A stretch of 42,625 nt of DNA from Ectopseudomonas oleovorans (GCF_003052605.1 NZ_QASO01000048.1:1-42625); one strand, 5' to 3'; positions 9,075 to 17,669 are shown, numbered from the stretch's first letter. Numbers and translations: made by a program. The notes: generated from the sequence alone by a model not told the origin.

Positions 9075-9110
9075 GACGAAGCCCGCCACCCATGGGGTGG
9101 CGGGTTCGTC
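9075..9110 (-). terminator. Long hairpin between pstS and pstC
   Basis: GACGAAGCCCGCCACCC pairs with GGGTGGCGGGTTCGTC around a 3-base loop, a 16-bp stem with one bulge, 43 bases after the pstS stop. No T run follows on the minus strand, so it may act as an mRNA-stabilising 3' end or a partial terminator. Either role would let pstS be expressed above the rest of the operon. Confidence 0.65.
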
Positions 9111-9153
9111 GAATGGCCTCGCTAGCTAGCGCCAGGCCATCAGGCTGGAAGCC

Positions 9154-10122
9154 TTACAGACCCAAGTCCTTCATCGCTTTCTCGGCGACCTTGGACGGCA
9201 GCGGGATGTAACCATCCTTCATCACGACATCCTGGCCCTGCTTGGACAGCACCAGCTTGATGAACTCGGCATCCAGCGGGCTCAGCGGCTGGTTCGGCGC
9301 CTTGTTGACGTAGACGTAGAAGAAGCGAGCCAGCGGGAACTTGCCAGCCAGAGCGTTCTCTTCCGACGCTTCGAAGGCTTCACCGCCCTTCTTCGACAGC
9401 GGCACGGCGCGGACGCTGGAGGTCCTGTAGCCGATACCCGAGTAACCAATGGCGTTCAGGGTGCTGGAGATCGACTGGACAACCGAAGCCGAACCCGGCT
9501 GCTCGTTGACGTTGGCCTTGAAGTCACCTTTGCACAGGGCTTCTTCCTTGAAGTAACCGTAGGTGCCGGATACCGAGTTACGACCGAACAGCTGGATCGG
9601 CTTGCTCGCCCACTCGCCGGTCAGACCAACGTCACCCCAGGTTTTCAGGTCCTTGTCGCCACCGCACAGACGGGTGCTGGAGAAGATCGCGTCGACCTGT
9701 TGCATGGTCAGCGACTTGATCGGGTTGTCCTTGTGCACGAACACGGCCAGGGCGTCGATGGCAACCGGAACGGCGGTCGGCTTGTAACCGTACTTCTCTT
9801 CGAAGGCCTGGATCTCGCTGTCCTTCATCGGACGGCTCATCGGCCCCATGTTGGCGGTACCTTCGGTCAGCGCGGGTGGCGCAGTGGAGGAACCAGCGGC
9901 CTGGATCTGGATGTTGACGTTGGGGTAGTTCTTCTTGAACTCTTCTGCCCACAGGGTCATCAGGTTGGCCAGCGAGTCGGAACCGACGCTGGACAGGTTG
10001 CCCGATACACCGGAAGTCTTTTCATAGGTCGGCAGAGCCGGATCGACGGCGGCTACAGCAGATACGGCGCTTACGCCAGCGGCGGCGAAAGTCAGGGCCG
10101 CCATCAAACGCTTCAGTTTCAT
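9154..10122 (-). CDS. pstS: Phosphate-binding periplasmic protein PstS
   Basis: A 322-residue periplasmic phosphate receptor for PstCAB. It has a signal peptide (residues 1 to about 24, basic start MKLKRLM, then a hydrophobic Ala-rich core). The phosphate-binding loops are recognisable: [34 protein letters not shown] and [13 protein letters not shown], which carry the Ser, Thr, Asp and Arg contacts of the PstS fold. The start ATG follows CTAGGAGCAAGGC, a strong ribosome site. It heads the cluster, with a Pho box 74-91 bases upstream of the start. It belongs to the Pseudomonas PstS type rather than the shorter enterobacterial type. No abnormalities seen. Confidence 0.97.
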   Translation of the reverse strand: MKLKRLMAALTFAAAGVSAVSAVAAVDPALPTYEKTSGVSGNLSSVGSDSLANLMTLWAEEFKKNYPNVNIQIQAAGSSTAPPALTEGTANMGPMSRPMKDSEIQAFEEKYGYKPTAVPVAIDALAVFVHKDNPIKSLTMQQVDAIFSSTRLCGGDKDLKTWGDVGLTGEWASKPIQLFGRNSVSGTYGYFKEEALCKGDFKANVNEQPGSASVVQSISSTLNAIGYSGIGYRTSSVRAVPLSKKGGEAFEASEENALAGKFPLARFFYVYVNKAPNQPLSPLDAEFIKLVLSKQGQDVVMKDGYIPLPSKVAEKAMKDLGL

Positions 10123-10195
10123 GCCTTGCTCCTAGCAGGATGGTGTTGTGTTGGATGGAACGGGCCCAAGTATCTGCAGGCCACGTGAACACTCT

Positions 10196-10213
10196 ATGAA
10201 ACGAATGTGACAG
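10196..10213 (-). promoter_or_regulatory. Pho box upstream of pstS
   Basis: On the minus strand CTGTCAC-ATTC-GTTTCAT (10213 down to 10196) fits two PhoB half-sites with a 4-bp spacer: the first matches 6 of 7 consensus bases, the second 5 of 7. A further CTGTCGA lies 18 bases upstream at 10225-10231. The position ahead of pstS supports PhoB activation under phosphate limitation. Confidence 0.65.
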
Positions 10214-10331
10214 TTAAATGAACGTCGACAGGTTCGAGGGCGGCAGAGAGAAAGCACTTCGGATGGTCTGGGAGAAGTGTGAGTGATACCGGACTGGCAA
10301 GTTTGTGTGCGTATTGCTCACAGACTTAGCA

Positions 10332-10565
10332 CTATCCGACCTTATTCCAGTTCCCGAACGCTTCGGGTAGATCTCTCCAGGGACATCCCGTGCGCATGCG
10401 GTACAGCATGCCCTCCACGGTCATTCGTAGATCACGCTTGTTGTAGATGGCCTTGTGCAGCAGAATTTTCCGCAGCTTCGACCAATGCTCATCACTGAGC
10501 AATAATCGGGGCATTGCAAACTCGTATCGATGTTGAATCAGAGCTTCAACGATACGAGTTTGCTC
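10332..10565 (-). pseudogene. IS5-type transposase remnant, N-terminal fragment
   Basis: The open frame 10514-10332 encodes 60 residues beginning MPRLLLSDEHWSKLR and ending CPWRDLPEAFGNWNKVG. This is the N-terminal DUF4096-type region of IS5-group transposases, which normally run to about 250 residues; here a TAG follows directly and the rest is gone. The presumed outer end lies near 10565, beyond an imperfect inverted repeat (10516-10563). Without the catalytic domain it cannot be active. It lies immediately upstream of the pstS promoter region. Confidence 0.75.
10516..10563. repeat. 19-nt imperfect inverted repeat beside the IS5 remnant
   Basis: GCAAACTCGTATCG (10516-10529) is the exact reverse complement of 10550-10563. 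The arms continue inward as TTGAA/TTCAA after a 3-base ATG insertion in the left arm, leaving a 7-base loop. It overlaps the start codon region of the transposase remnant. It could be the terminal repeat region of the dead element or a hairpin controlling the transposase. Confidence 0.7.
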
Positions 10566-10714
10566 TTATATATCAAATGATTAGCGCGAAACGGCAACAG
10601 CCCCTAGCGCAGCACCATGCTGAGCAGATGATCGGCTATCAGGCGGATCGATTGCACTTGCCGCACTCGGCTTCAGGCGTGAGGTTCAGGGAAAACGCCA
10701 GCCGAGGAACTTGC

Positions 10715-11103
10715 ATGCCGAGCATCAACCCCAACCGCGAGAATCTGCTGGAGTTCGCCCAGCGATACACCGATCCTGATGCTCAATCTGCTGCGTTTCA
10801 ACAGCCAAGCTGCTTACAACACCAGGCAGCCTCCATGCGCCCTGCAGCGGGCGCGAAGCCTATGCGCGCTACAGCCGCACCGCGCTGAGCAAGGTCCGCG
10901 GGGTGGGTGGTGAGGTGCAGGTGATGGCAGACGCCCACCTGGCTTTGATCGCACCGAAGCAAGAGCAGTGGGATCTGCTTCTGCTGGTGCGCTATCCTTC
11001 GTCAGCAGCCTTTTTGAGCATGCTCGTGGACCCCGATACCAGGCCGCCACCGTTCAGCGCAGCGCTGGCCGACTCTCGGCTGATCGGCACCACGCCTAGC
11101 TGA
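10715..11103 (+). pseudogene. Frameshifted DUF1330-family gene
   Basis: Three reading frames must be joined to recover a DUF1330 domain. The frame from ATG 10715 gives MPSINPNRENLLEFAQRYTD. A second frame gives PILMLNLLRFNSQAAYN (about 10768-10821). A third gives EAYARYSRTALSKVRGVGGE and continues through LALIAPKQEQWDLLLLVRYP to a TGA at 11101-11103. Near its end the text switches again between YQAATVQRSA and ALADSRLIG, so at least three indels are present. DUF1330 proteins are small ferredoxin-like proteins of about 100-140 residues with unknown biochemical role. The tail-to-tail neighbour at 11107 is intact. The family call comes from the joined pattern, not from one frame. Confidence 0.75.
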
Positions 11104-11106
11104 GCT

Positions 11107-11889
11107 CTATCCTGCCGCCTGCAGATTGAGCACCAGTAACCGCGCTGCAGTTTCGGCGTCCGGCTGGCCGTCGTAGTTGGCCGGGCGATACTTCATCTGG
11201 AAGGCGGCAATGACATTGCGCGTCGCCTCATCCAGCTCACCGTGCTGCGGCACCGTGTAACCGTTTTGCGCCAACTGCTCCTGGAACCACTGCACGCTGG
11301 GCAGGCTGGTGCTGAAAAGCGCCTGTTGGCGCGCCACGGCGTCTTCGTTCGGCCAGGGCGCCAGGCCCTCGTCGGCCAGACGCTTCCAGGGGAACAATGG
11401 GCCCGGATCGACCTTGCGCTGCGGCGCCACATCGCTGTGCGCGATGATCGAGCCCAGCGGTAGCTGGTGACGCTTGACGATGTCCTTGAGCAGCACGATC
11501 AGGGTATCGATCTGCTGCGGCGCGAAGGGTTGCCAGTAGCGCCCCGCCGGCGTCTGGTAGTAGCCCTGGTTGACCAGCTCGATGCCGATCGTGGTGCTGT
11601 TGAGCCAGGTGCGCCCCTTCCATTCGCTGACACCGACGTGCCAGGCGCGACGGTTCTCGTCCACCAGGCGGTAGACGGTCGGCGGTGCATCACCGATCAG
11701 GTAGTGGCTGCTCACCTCGGTCTGCGTCAGCAGATCGAGCGAGCGTTGCAGGTCAGCAGAGGTGTAGTGCAGCACGACGTATTGCACACGGCTGTTCTGA
11801 CCGGTCGCGGTGTGACTGTCATCGATACGTAGACCACCGGTACAACCGGCAAGCAGAACAAGAACTAGGGCAAGGCAAAGAGACTTCAT
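11107..11889 (-). CDS. ampDh2: Lipoprotein N-acetylmuramoyl-L-alanine amidase, AmpDh2-like
   Basis: A 260-residue zinc amidase that cleaves the bond between MurNAc and L-alanine in peptidoglycan, probably from the periplasmic face of the outer membrane. A lipoprotein signal ends in the lipobox LLAGC (Cys16). The amidase_2 domain spans about residues 30-165; zinc ligands H41 (VVLHYT), H151 and D161 (AHSDVAPQRKVDPG) and catalytic E104 are visible. A peptidoglycan-binding repeat follows (about residues 195-255). In Pseudomonas such lipidated AmpD homologues (AmpDh2) recycle cell wall and influence AmpC induction. The start overlaps the last four bases of the marC-like gene, so the two are probably co-translated. 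AmpDh3-type enzymes are the alternative; the lipobox favours AmpDh2. Confidence 0.88.
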   Translation of the reverse strand: MKSLCLALVLVLLAGCTGGLRIDDSHTATGQNSRVQYVVLHYTSADLQRSLDLLTQTEVSSHYLIGDAPPTVYRLVDENRRAWHVGVSEWKGRTWLNSTTIGIELVNQGYYQTPAGRYWQPFAPQQIDTLIVLLKDIVKRHQLPLGSIIAHSDVAPQRKVDPGPLFPWKRLADEGLAPWPNEDAVARQQALFSTSLPSVQWFQEQLAQNGYTVPQHGELDEATRNVIAAFQMKYRPANYDGQPDAETAARLLVLNLQAAG

Positions 11890-12476
11890 GCGTGACCGAA
11901 TACGCTCTGCAGGTTGTCCAGCAGCAGGTCGACGCTGAGCATGATCAACAGCATGCCCATCAATCGTTCTACCGCCATCAACCCGCGATTACCAAGAAAA
12001 CGCTGCAGGAACGAAGCCTGCAACAGAATGAATGCCGTCGCCGCCCAGGCCAGGATGACCGCCAGGTAGAGCTCCCAGAGCGGCCCGGTGTGGGTGTTGC
12101 GCAGGGTCATCAGCACCGCAAGCGCTGAAGGTCCGGCGACCGCCGGCGTGGCCAACGGCACCAGTATCGGCTCGCCATCCGGCACGTCGCCGAGCAGGCC
12201 CTGCGGGCTGGGGAAAATCAGGCGCATGGCGATGACGAACAGGATGATAGCGCCGGCAATCGCGGTTGCCTCGCGTGACAGACCGAGGCTGGTGAGGAAT
12301 TTGTCACCAAAGGTGAGGAACAGCAGCAACAGACCAAGGGCGAACAGCAGTTCGCGCGCGGCGACCCACAACCGTCTGCGCGGCTCGACGTTCTTCAGCG
12401 CGGCAATGTAGATGGCGATATTGCCGAAAGGGTCGGTGACCAAAAAGATCAGCACGGCGATGCTGAAGATGTCCAT
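11886..12476 (-). CDS. MarC/UPF0056-family inner-membrane protein
   Basis: A 196-residue integral membrane protein with six predicted hydrophobic spans (about residues 5-25, 40-60, 70-90, 105-130, 135-160 and 172-192). The family marker DPFGNIAIYIAAL near the N-terminus and the PLATPAVAGPSAL loop in the middle identify the MarC group. Despite the name, a role in antibiotic resistance is not supported in the literature I know, and no transport substrate is established. It overlaps the downstream amidase gene by four bases (ATGA arrangement), so the two form an operon. It is of normal length and appears intact. Confidence 0.9.
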   Translation of the reverse strand: MDIFSIAVLIFLVTDPFGNIAIYIAALKNVEPRRRLWVAARELLFALGLLLLFLTFGDKFLTSLGLSREATAIAGAIILFVIAMRLIFPSPQGLLGDVPDGEPILVPLATPAVAGPSALAVLMTLRNTHTGPLWELYLAVILAWAATAFILLQASFLQRFLGNRGLMAVERLMGMLLIMLSVDLLLDNLQSVFGHA

Positions 12477-12703
12477 GGGCGTCTCCGGTGTCTAGTGCGC
12501 ATAGTCTAGGGCCTGAAGGGGTCCCCTCGCGAGCCGGGGCACGGTCAGATTCGAACATTTTTAGCGCGCGTGGAAATTTTATGACCGGTAGCGCTGTAAT
12601 GGTTCCAGGAAACAACACCCGAAGAAATGCATACAAAGTAGCATCCAATATTTCAACAAAATATCTGCATTGACCGCACAAGAACAACAGCAAATAGCTT
12701 TCC

Positions 12704-13247
12704 ATGACCTCCACCACCCAGCGCCCCGAGGACGAAAACCTTGGCCTCGGCTCCAATCTGCTCTACGGCCTGCAGCACGTACTGACCATGTACGGCGGCA
12801 TCGTCGCAGTGCCCCTGATCGTCGGCCAGGCGGCCGGTCTGTCGCCTGCCGATATCAGCCTGCTGATCGCCGCCTCGCTTTTCGTCGGCAGCGCCACCAT
12901 CTCGCGCCTGTCGATCCTGCTGACCATGGTGATCGGCACGCTGGTCGCCCTGGCATTCGGCATGGCCGACTTTTCCAAGGTCAGTGAAGGGCCGGTGTTG
13001 GCCTTCCCGACTCCGTTGCATTTCGGCGTGCCGGTGTTCGAGGTGCGCCGGCATCGTGCTGTTCGCCACCGAGCGCAGCCTGCGCTACCGCAACATCGCC
13101 GTCCTGCACGATGGCGACCACTTCATCGGCGGCAAGCTGTACGACGCTCAGGGCAATGAGGTGCCGTTGCAGGACGAGGACGATCACGCACCACGGGCAC
13201 GAACCGCTGGAGCAACCAGCAGGGACCCGGCCGAGGCAACATCCTAG
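12704..13247 (+). pseudogene. NCS2 uracil/xanthine permease remnant, several internal deletions
   Basis: The start (from ATG 12704) is a good NCS2 N-terminus: GLQHVLTMYGGIVAVPLIVG. After FVG at 12889 the sequence passes in frame to SATISRLSILLTMVIGT, which in full NCS2 permeases lies well over 100 residues later. It breaks again after GVPVFE (13042). A different frame then reads AGIVLF (13047-13064) and jumps to ATERSLRYRNIAVLHDGDHF, which resembles the hydrophilic C-terminal tail of Pseudomonas family members, ending at the TAG at 13245-13247. So at least three collinear deletions seem to have reduced a roughly 450-500-residue transporter to fragments. No transport activity is possible. The placing of pieces is from memory of the family. 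Confidence 0.75.
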
Positions 13248-13309
13248 AAGGAGTGAGTGGTTCGTACGGGAGCCGCGGTGCCTGCCGCTGCGGCTCGACG
13301 GAGACGCGA

Positions 13310-15187
13310 TCAGGCAGCCTGCTCGACGCGGTTACGCCCCGCGCCCTTGGCGCGATATAGCGCCTGGTCGGCACGTTCGAAGGTGACCTCGGTCGCCTCG
13401 CCATTGCGAAACTCGGCGATACCGGCGGAGAAGGTGATGGTCACCGGCTCACCCTTGAAGTGGAACGGGCAAGCCTCGATTGCTGCGCGCAGGGTTTCCA
13501 GAAGCTGGACACCTCCCTCCAGCGGCGTTGCAGGAATCAGCAGAACGAACTCCTCGCCACCAAAACGGGCGATGAAGTCGGTCTTGCGCAAACGCTTGCT
13601 GAGCTCCCCGGCGATGATCTTCAGCACTCGATCACCTGCCAGGTGGCCGTAGCCGTCGTTGATCCGCTTGAAGTGATCGACATCCAGCACCGCCATCAGC
13701 AACTGGCCGCCATAGCGCTGGCGTCGGGCAGTCTCCAGGTCGAGGCGCTCGCTCCAGGCCGCGCGATTAGGCAAGCCGGTCAGAGGGTCGAGCAGCGATT
13801 TCTGCCGCTGCTCCTCGATATGTTGGCGAAACTGTTGCGCCTCGAGCTCCATTTCAGCGACACGCTTGACCAGGCCCTGCAGCCGTTCCGCCACGTCATC
13901 CTCACCACTGTCGCGCTGACGCTGATGATTGCTGACGCTCTGCAGCAGGCCCTCCAGACGCTGCTCCAGCGCCTGCTTGAGCGCGTCCAGATCGGCCGCC
14001 TCCTGCACGCTGTTCTGCAAGTCGCTGACCTGATCGCGCAACTGCTGGTTGAAGTGGCGCGTGCTTTCCACCGAGGCGGTATAACCCTCATGCGCTTCAC
14101 TGAGGGTGCTGATAAAGGCGGCCAGGCGCTCGTTGAGCTGCTTGAGATAACCGGCGAACTCACGCTGGCCACTGTCGGTGACTGCCAATACCAGCACAGC
14201 CAGATCGTCCAGCACGGGTACCAGTTCGTACCAGTTGAGGTTGCCCTCCAGACGCTGGCGCAGCGCATCGCCTTGCGGCTGATGACGTGCCGGCAACTCC
14301 AGCTCGTCGAGCAGGCTGCGCAAGCTGCTGGCGATATGCGGGGCCACCGCGCTGTATCCGGGTTCGCTGCTGGGCAGGGAGAACGGGCTGTCGCCTGCAT
14401 CCTCCGGCGGCACCAGGCCAGGCGGCAGTGGCAGGCTGTCGAGCATGGGCGCGGCGTCGTTGGCCTGATGCTTTCTCTTTGCCAAGCTGGCAACCGCCGC
14501 TGGCTCGCTCGCAGGCGTGAGGACCGCTGGCGTGCGCTCTGCACTCTCGGAGACAGTGGCAGGCTCAGATATAGGTGCAGGTGCAGGTGCAGGTGCAGGT
14601 GCAGGTGCAGGTGCAGGTGCAGGTGCAGGTGCAGGTGCAGTGTTCGCGATCTCTTCGCTGCTTTCAACACGCGAGCCGAAGAGGCGCTGCAGCAAGCCGG
14701 GTTGCTCCTGCACCGGGGCTTGCAGAACGCTCAGCGCCTGCCCTTGCAGGTTGCTCAGTTGGCTGAGCAATGCGGGCAACAGATACTGGTGGCTGGTGGC
14801 GTCCTGCAGTTGTTTGCCGAGTGACTTGAGTGCCTTGCGTACCTCACGCGGCGGCTGCAGACGTTGCAACTGTTCGATCAGGCCCGCCAATGCCGTGGCG
14901 GCCTCGCCGGCACGCTGCTGACGGCGCTGCTCGGAATCCAGCACGGCCTTTTCCAGACGCGGGATAAGGCCGCCCAATGCAGCGTCCATATCGTCGCGGC
15001 GAAGAATTTCGCGCATTTCCTGCATGCATTGATCGACCGCCTTGTCCGCGCCCTCGGCGGCCAGGCTGCTGCGCACCAGACCACGGCGCAGCAGATCCAG
15101 GCGCGACTCCCAGCGGCGGTCAAGCTTTTCCTGCTGCTCAAGGCTGCTCAGGTACTTGTCTTTCCAGCGTTGCGCGTCATCGCTCAT
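13310..15187 (-). CDS. dgcH: GGDEF diguanylate cyclase, DgcH-like
   Basis: A 625-residue enzyme expected to make cyclic di-GMP from two GTP. The C-terminal GGDEF domain (about residues 460-620) has the active motif GGEEF near residue 542, and the inhibitory-site motif RKTD lies five residues before it, so product feedback is expected. The N-terminal 460 residues have no membrane span; they are helical with coiled-coil character and are split by an Ala-Pro run (about residues 183-205) encoded by 11 perfect copies of a 6-bp unit. The gene starts five bases after the stop of the EEP-family gene, so the two are co-transcribed. Position between ampDh2 and dsbA matches my memory of PA5487 (DgcH). 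Confidence 0.9.
   Translation of the reverse strand: MSDDAQRWKDKYLSSLEQQEKLDRRWESRLDLLRRGLVRSSLAAEGADKAVDQCMQEMREILRRDDMDAALGGLIPRLEKAVLDSEQRRQQRAGEAATALAGLIEQLQRLQPPREVRKALKSLGKQLQDATSHQYLLPALLSQLSNLQGQALSVLQAPVQEQPGLLQRLFGSRVESSEEIANTAPAPAPAPAPAPAPAPAPAPAPISEPATVSESAERTPAVLTPASEPAAVASLAKRKHQANDAAPMLDSLPLPPGLVPPEDAGDSPFSLPSSEPGYSAVAPHIASSLRSLLDELELPARHQPQGDALRQRLEGNLNWYELVPVLDDLAVLVLAVTDSGQREFAGYLKQLNERLAAFISTLSEAHEGYTASVESTRHFNQQLRDQVSDLQNSVQEAADLDALKQALEQRLEGLLQSVSNHQRQRDSGEDDVAERLQGLVKRVAEMELEAQQFRQHIEEQRQKSLLDPLTGLPNRAAWSERLDLETARRQRYGGQLLMAVLDVDHFKRINDGYGHLAGDRVLKIIAGELSKRLRKTDFIARFGGEEFVLLIPATPLEGGVQLLETLRAAIEACPFHFKGEPVTITFSAGIAEFRNGEATEVTFERADQALYRAKGAGRNRVEQAA
14574..14639. repeat. 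Hexanucleotide tandem repeat (GGTGCA)11 inside dgcH
   Basis: Eleven exact head-to-tail copies of GGTGCA (plus strand), reading as alternating Ala-Pro in the diguanylate cyclase. The unit is a multiple of three, so slippage would lengthen or shorten the linker without breaking the frame. Confidence 0.97.
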
Positions 15188-15192
15188 ACGGC

Positions 15193-16065
15193 TTACTCGG
15201 GAGATGGCGTTTTCAGCATAGGCAGTTGCGCAGCATTCTGTGCTGCCGGCAAGCGAATTTCCACGGCTACCGGCAGGTGATCGGAAATTGGCTGGCTGAG
15301 TACGTCGACACGCCCCAGTTCAAGTTCGGAACTGAGCAGGATATGGTCAAGACAGCGCTGCGGTCGCCAACTCGGGAAGGTCGCCTCAACCTGCGGCGCG
15401 AGCAGGCCAAGATCACGCAGCGGCGAATTTTCCAGCAGGTCGACGGCATGGGTATTCATGTCGCCCATCAGCACCAGATGGCGAAACTCGCTGACCCGCT
15501 CACGGATATAGGCCAGTTGCCGGGTGCGGGTACGAGCGCCCAGGGCCAGGTGCATCATCACCACGCCCAGTGCGTGCTCGCCCTCTCCCAGCCGCAGAAA
15601 GATCGCACCGCGCCCAGGCGGCCCGGGCAGTGGATGATCTTCCAGCAAGGTGGGACGCAAGCGGCTTAGCACGCCGTTGCTGTGCTGGGCGAGGCGCCCG
15701 AGATTGCGATTGAGCTGTTGGTACCAGAAGGGAAAGGCGCCCTGCTGGGCCAGGTACTCGACCTGATTGATATAACCCGAGCGCAGGCTGCCGCCATCGA
15801 CCTCCTGCAACGCCACCAGATCGAAATCGGCGAGCAGATCACCGATGCGCTGAAGATTGCCGGCACGCCCGGCATGAGGCAACAGATGCTGCCAACTGCG
15901 CGTCAGGTAGTGGTGGTAACGCTGGGTATTGATGCCGACCTGAACATTGAAACTGAGCAAGCGCAATAGGCCGTCAGCTGGCCAGTCGGCATGGGGCGAG
16001 CAGTGCGGGTTGATCTGCGGGTCGCACAGACCAACCGCACGTGTCTTTCGCCAGCGGCGCAACAT
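15193..16065 (-). CDS. Endonuclease/exonuclease/phosphatase-family protein
   Basis: A 290-residue protein of the EEP superfamily, metal-dependent enzymes that cut phosphodiester or phosphomonoester bonds; the substrate here is not known. Family motifs are present in order: [20 protein letters not shown] (catalytic Glu), [20 protein letters not shown] (Asp and Asn) and the terminal ISDHLPV (Asp-His pair). I place the start at ATG 16065 (protein [12 protein letters not shown]), which matches my recollection of the P. aeruginosa homologue; a GTG at 16098 would overlap dsbA and its ribosome site would be too close. No signal peptide is evident. It lies just downstream of dsbA and five bases before the diguanylate cyclase gene. 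Confidence 0.85.
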   Translation of the reverse strand: MLRRWRKTRAVGLCDPQINPHCSPHADWPADGLLRLLSFNVQVGINTQRYHHYLTRSWQHLLPHAGRAGNLQRIGDLLADFDLVALQEVDGGSLRSGYINQVEYLAQQGAFPFWYQQLNRNLGRLAQHSNGVLSRLRPTLLEDHPLPGPPGRGAIFLRLGEGEHALGVVMMHLALGARTRTRQLAYIRERVSEFRHLVLMGDMNTHAVDLLENSPLRDLGLLAPQVEATFPSWRPQRCLDHILLSSELELGRVDVLSQPISDHLPVAVEIRLPAAQNAAQLPMLKTPSPE

Positions 16066-16084
16066 GCTTCGCGCCTGCGGCCGC

Positions 16085-16711
16085 TTAGAGCGCGGCACGC
16101 TCCTTGGCGATCAGGTGATCGGCGACTTCCAGCGTCTGCTGCGGGCCACCGGCAGAGCCCAGGTCGAAGCGATACTTGCCACCGACGACCATCACCGGCA
16201 CGCCAGTGATCTGATAGGCCATGGCCAGTTTCTTGGCCTTTTCCATCTGGCCTTTGACGGCGAAGGAGTTGAAGGTCTTGAGGAAGGCATCGCGATCAAC
16301 GCCCTGGGTGGCGACGAAGTCAGCGAACTCTTCAGCCGAGGCCAGCTTCTTCTTCTCCTGGTGGATGGCGTTAAACACGGCGTCATGCACCTTGTGCTCG
16401 ACCTTCATGCTTTCCAGGGTGATGAACGCCTGGCCATGCACGTTCCAGATGCCACCGAACAGCGCCGGCACGCGGACGAAATTGACGTCGTCCGGCAGCT
16501 TCTCGACCCAGGGGTTGAGAGTCGCTTCGAACTGATAGCAGTGCGGGCAGCCGTACCAGAACAGCTCCACCACTTCGACCTTGCCAGGCTTGGACACCGG
16601 CACCGGGCTCTTCAGCTCGACATACTGCTGGCCGGCTACCGGTTCGGCATGGGCACTAAGGCCGAACAGGCCGCTGATCGCCAGAGCGGCGCCAAAAATC
16701 AGGTTACGCAT
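16085..16711 (-). CDS. dsbA: Thiol:disulfide interchange protein DsbA
   Basis: A 208-residue periplasmic oxidase that donates disulfide bonds to newly exported proteins. A signal peptide (residues 1-22, ending SAHA) precedes the thioredoxin fold. The active site is C55-P-H-C58 (in FWYGCPHCYQFE), the classic DsbA dipeptide, and the cis-proline loop is ITGVPVMVV. I choose the ATG at 16711, which has GAGGAG nearby; longer in-frame starts upstream lack a signal-peptide-like beginning. Reoxidation would depend on a DsbB encoded elsewhere. Neighbours are two c-type cytochromes upstream, a setting that fits envelope thiol chemistry. Confidence 0.96.
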   Translation of the reverse strand: MRNLIFGAALAISGLFGLSAHAEPVAGQQYVELKSPVPVSKPGKVEVVELFWYGCPHCYQFEATLNPWVEKLPDDVNFVRVPALFGGIWNVHGQAFITLESMKVEHKVHDAVFNAIHQEKKKLASAEEFADFVATQGVDRDAFLKTFNSFAVKGQMEKAKKLAMAYQITGVPVMVVGGKYRFDLGSAGGPQQTLEVADHLIAKERAAL

Positions 16712-17063
16712 GGGGGTACTCCTCAACTGGATAAGCGTCGCCCTAAGTGGCGATTTGAGACTATGACTCGCTACCGCTGGGCCGGTTCCGCCCATTGTAG
16801 CCATGGCACATACGAAAAAGGGCGGCCGCAGCCACCCTTTGTCTTGCCAAAAGCAACAAGCCCTTGGTCTTTTGAGAATTTCGCGAGCTAGAGCCCGGCA
16901 AGGAAGAAACAGGAGAGGAACGGTCGGAGTCGCGGGCGACTGTACTTTTGTACATCCGCATGACTCGCTCCGTTCGCCCCTCCGGATCCGCCCTGAAGGG
17001 GTTTAGCCGCAAGCGGCTTCCGATCCTGTTTCTGACGCCGCAGGGCCGACGCGCAGCAAATTA
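16712..17063 (-). other. dsbA-cc4 intergenic region, possible small RNA or repeat
   Basis: A 352-base gap with unusual content. Going along the minus strand from the cc4 stop there is a 6-bp stem (AGCCGC TT GCGGCT, 17018-17005), then about 160 bases rich in short palindromes such as GTACAAAAGTAC, then a textbook terminator (16840-16815). A short frame of 83 codons (17012-16761) covers this, but it runs through the terminator and shows no family. A transcribed but untranslated unit, or a dispersed repeat, is more likely than a protein gene. Confidence 0.4.
16815..16840 (-). terminator. Rho-independent terminator between cc4 and dsbA
   Basis: On the minus strand AAAGGGTGGC TGCG GCCGCCCTTTTT forms a 10-bp stem with one G-T pair, a 4-base loop and a run of five T. 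It lies about 225 bases beyond the cc4 stop and 104 bases before the dsbA start, so it separates the two transcription units. Confidence 0.75.
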
Positions 17064-17669
17064 TCAGTGCAGACCCTGGATGAAGCTGGACACGGCTTCA
17101 ATATCCTTGTTGCTCAGCTTGGCCGCAATGGACCGCATGATCATCGCGTCGCCATCGTTGGTGCGGTTGCCTTCACGGAAATCGGTCAGTTGCTTGGCGG
17201 TGTACTGCGCATGCTGACCACCCAGGTGCGGGTAACCAGCGGCGGCAAGACCGGCACCGTTAGGCGCATGGCAACCAATGCAGGCCGGCATCCCTTCTTC
17301 CAGTTTGCCGCCACGGAACAGCGCCTCACCACGCTCGACCAGCTTGGGATCGGCAGCACCAACGCTCATCTTCTGACTGGCGAAGTAAGCGGCGATGTCA
17401 GCCATGTCCTGATCGCTGAGGTTATCCAGCATGCCGGTCATCTCGATCACCGGACGGGCACCGGACTTGATGTCGTGCAGCTGCTTGAGCAAGTAACGCT
17501 CGCCCTGACCGGCCAGCTTGGGGAAGTTTGGTGCAGGGCTGTTGCCATCGGCGCCATGGCAGGCAGCACAGACAGCGACTTTGCCCTGACCGGCTTCGGC
17601 ATCGCCAGCAGCCTGTGCCACGCCAGTGAGGCCCAGGGTCAACAGCAGACTCACGAGTACTTTGTTCAT
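17064..17669 (-). CDS. cc4: Dihaem cytochrome c4
   Basis: A 201-residue periplasmic electron carrier with two haem c groups. The signal peptide ends at AQA (residue 20). Haem-binding motifs are C34-A-A-C37-H38 and C130-I-G-C133-H134, one in each of two similar halves, with likely Met ligands in GMLDN and MIMRS regions. Cytochrome c4 passes electrons from the bc1 complex to terminal oxidases, so the oxidase genes further along the window are possible partners. Length and two-domain layout are normal. The gene lies 50 bases downstream of a small c5-like cytochrome gene on the same strand, probably co-transcribed. Confidence 0.95.
   Translation of the reverse strand: MNKVLVSLLLTLGLTGVAQAAGDAEAGQGKVAVCAACHGADGNSPAPNFPKLAGQGERYLLKQLHDIKSGARPVIEMTGMLDNLSDQDMADIAAYFASQKMSVGAADPKLVERGEALFRGGKLEEGMPACIGCHAPNGAGLAAAGYPHLGGQHAQYTAKQLTDFREGNRTNDGDAMIMRSIAAKLSNKDIEAVSSFIQGLH

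Noticed and set aside
10514..10888. 124-residue plus-strand protein
   Set aside because: Its first half is the reverse of an IS5 remnant hairpin and its second half is only one frame of the broken DUF1330 gene.
14517..14921. Gly-Ala-rich plus-strand protein over the hexanucleotide tract
   Set aside because: It is the mirror reading of the tract inside the diguanylate cyclase gene and has no conserved features.
16761..17012. 83-residue protein between cc4 and dsbA
   Set aside because: It reads through a strong terminator, lacks a family pattern and overlaps palindromic sequence; kept only as a note to the intergenic region.
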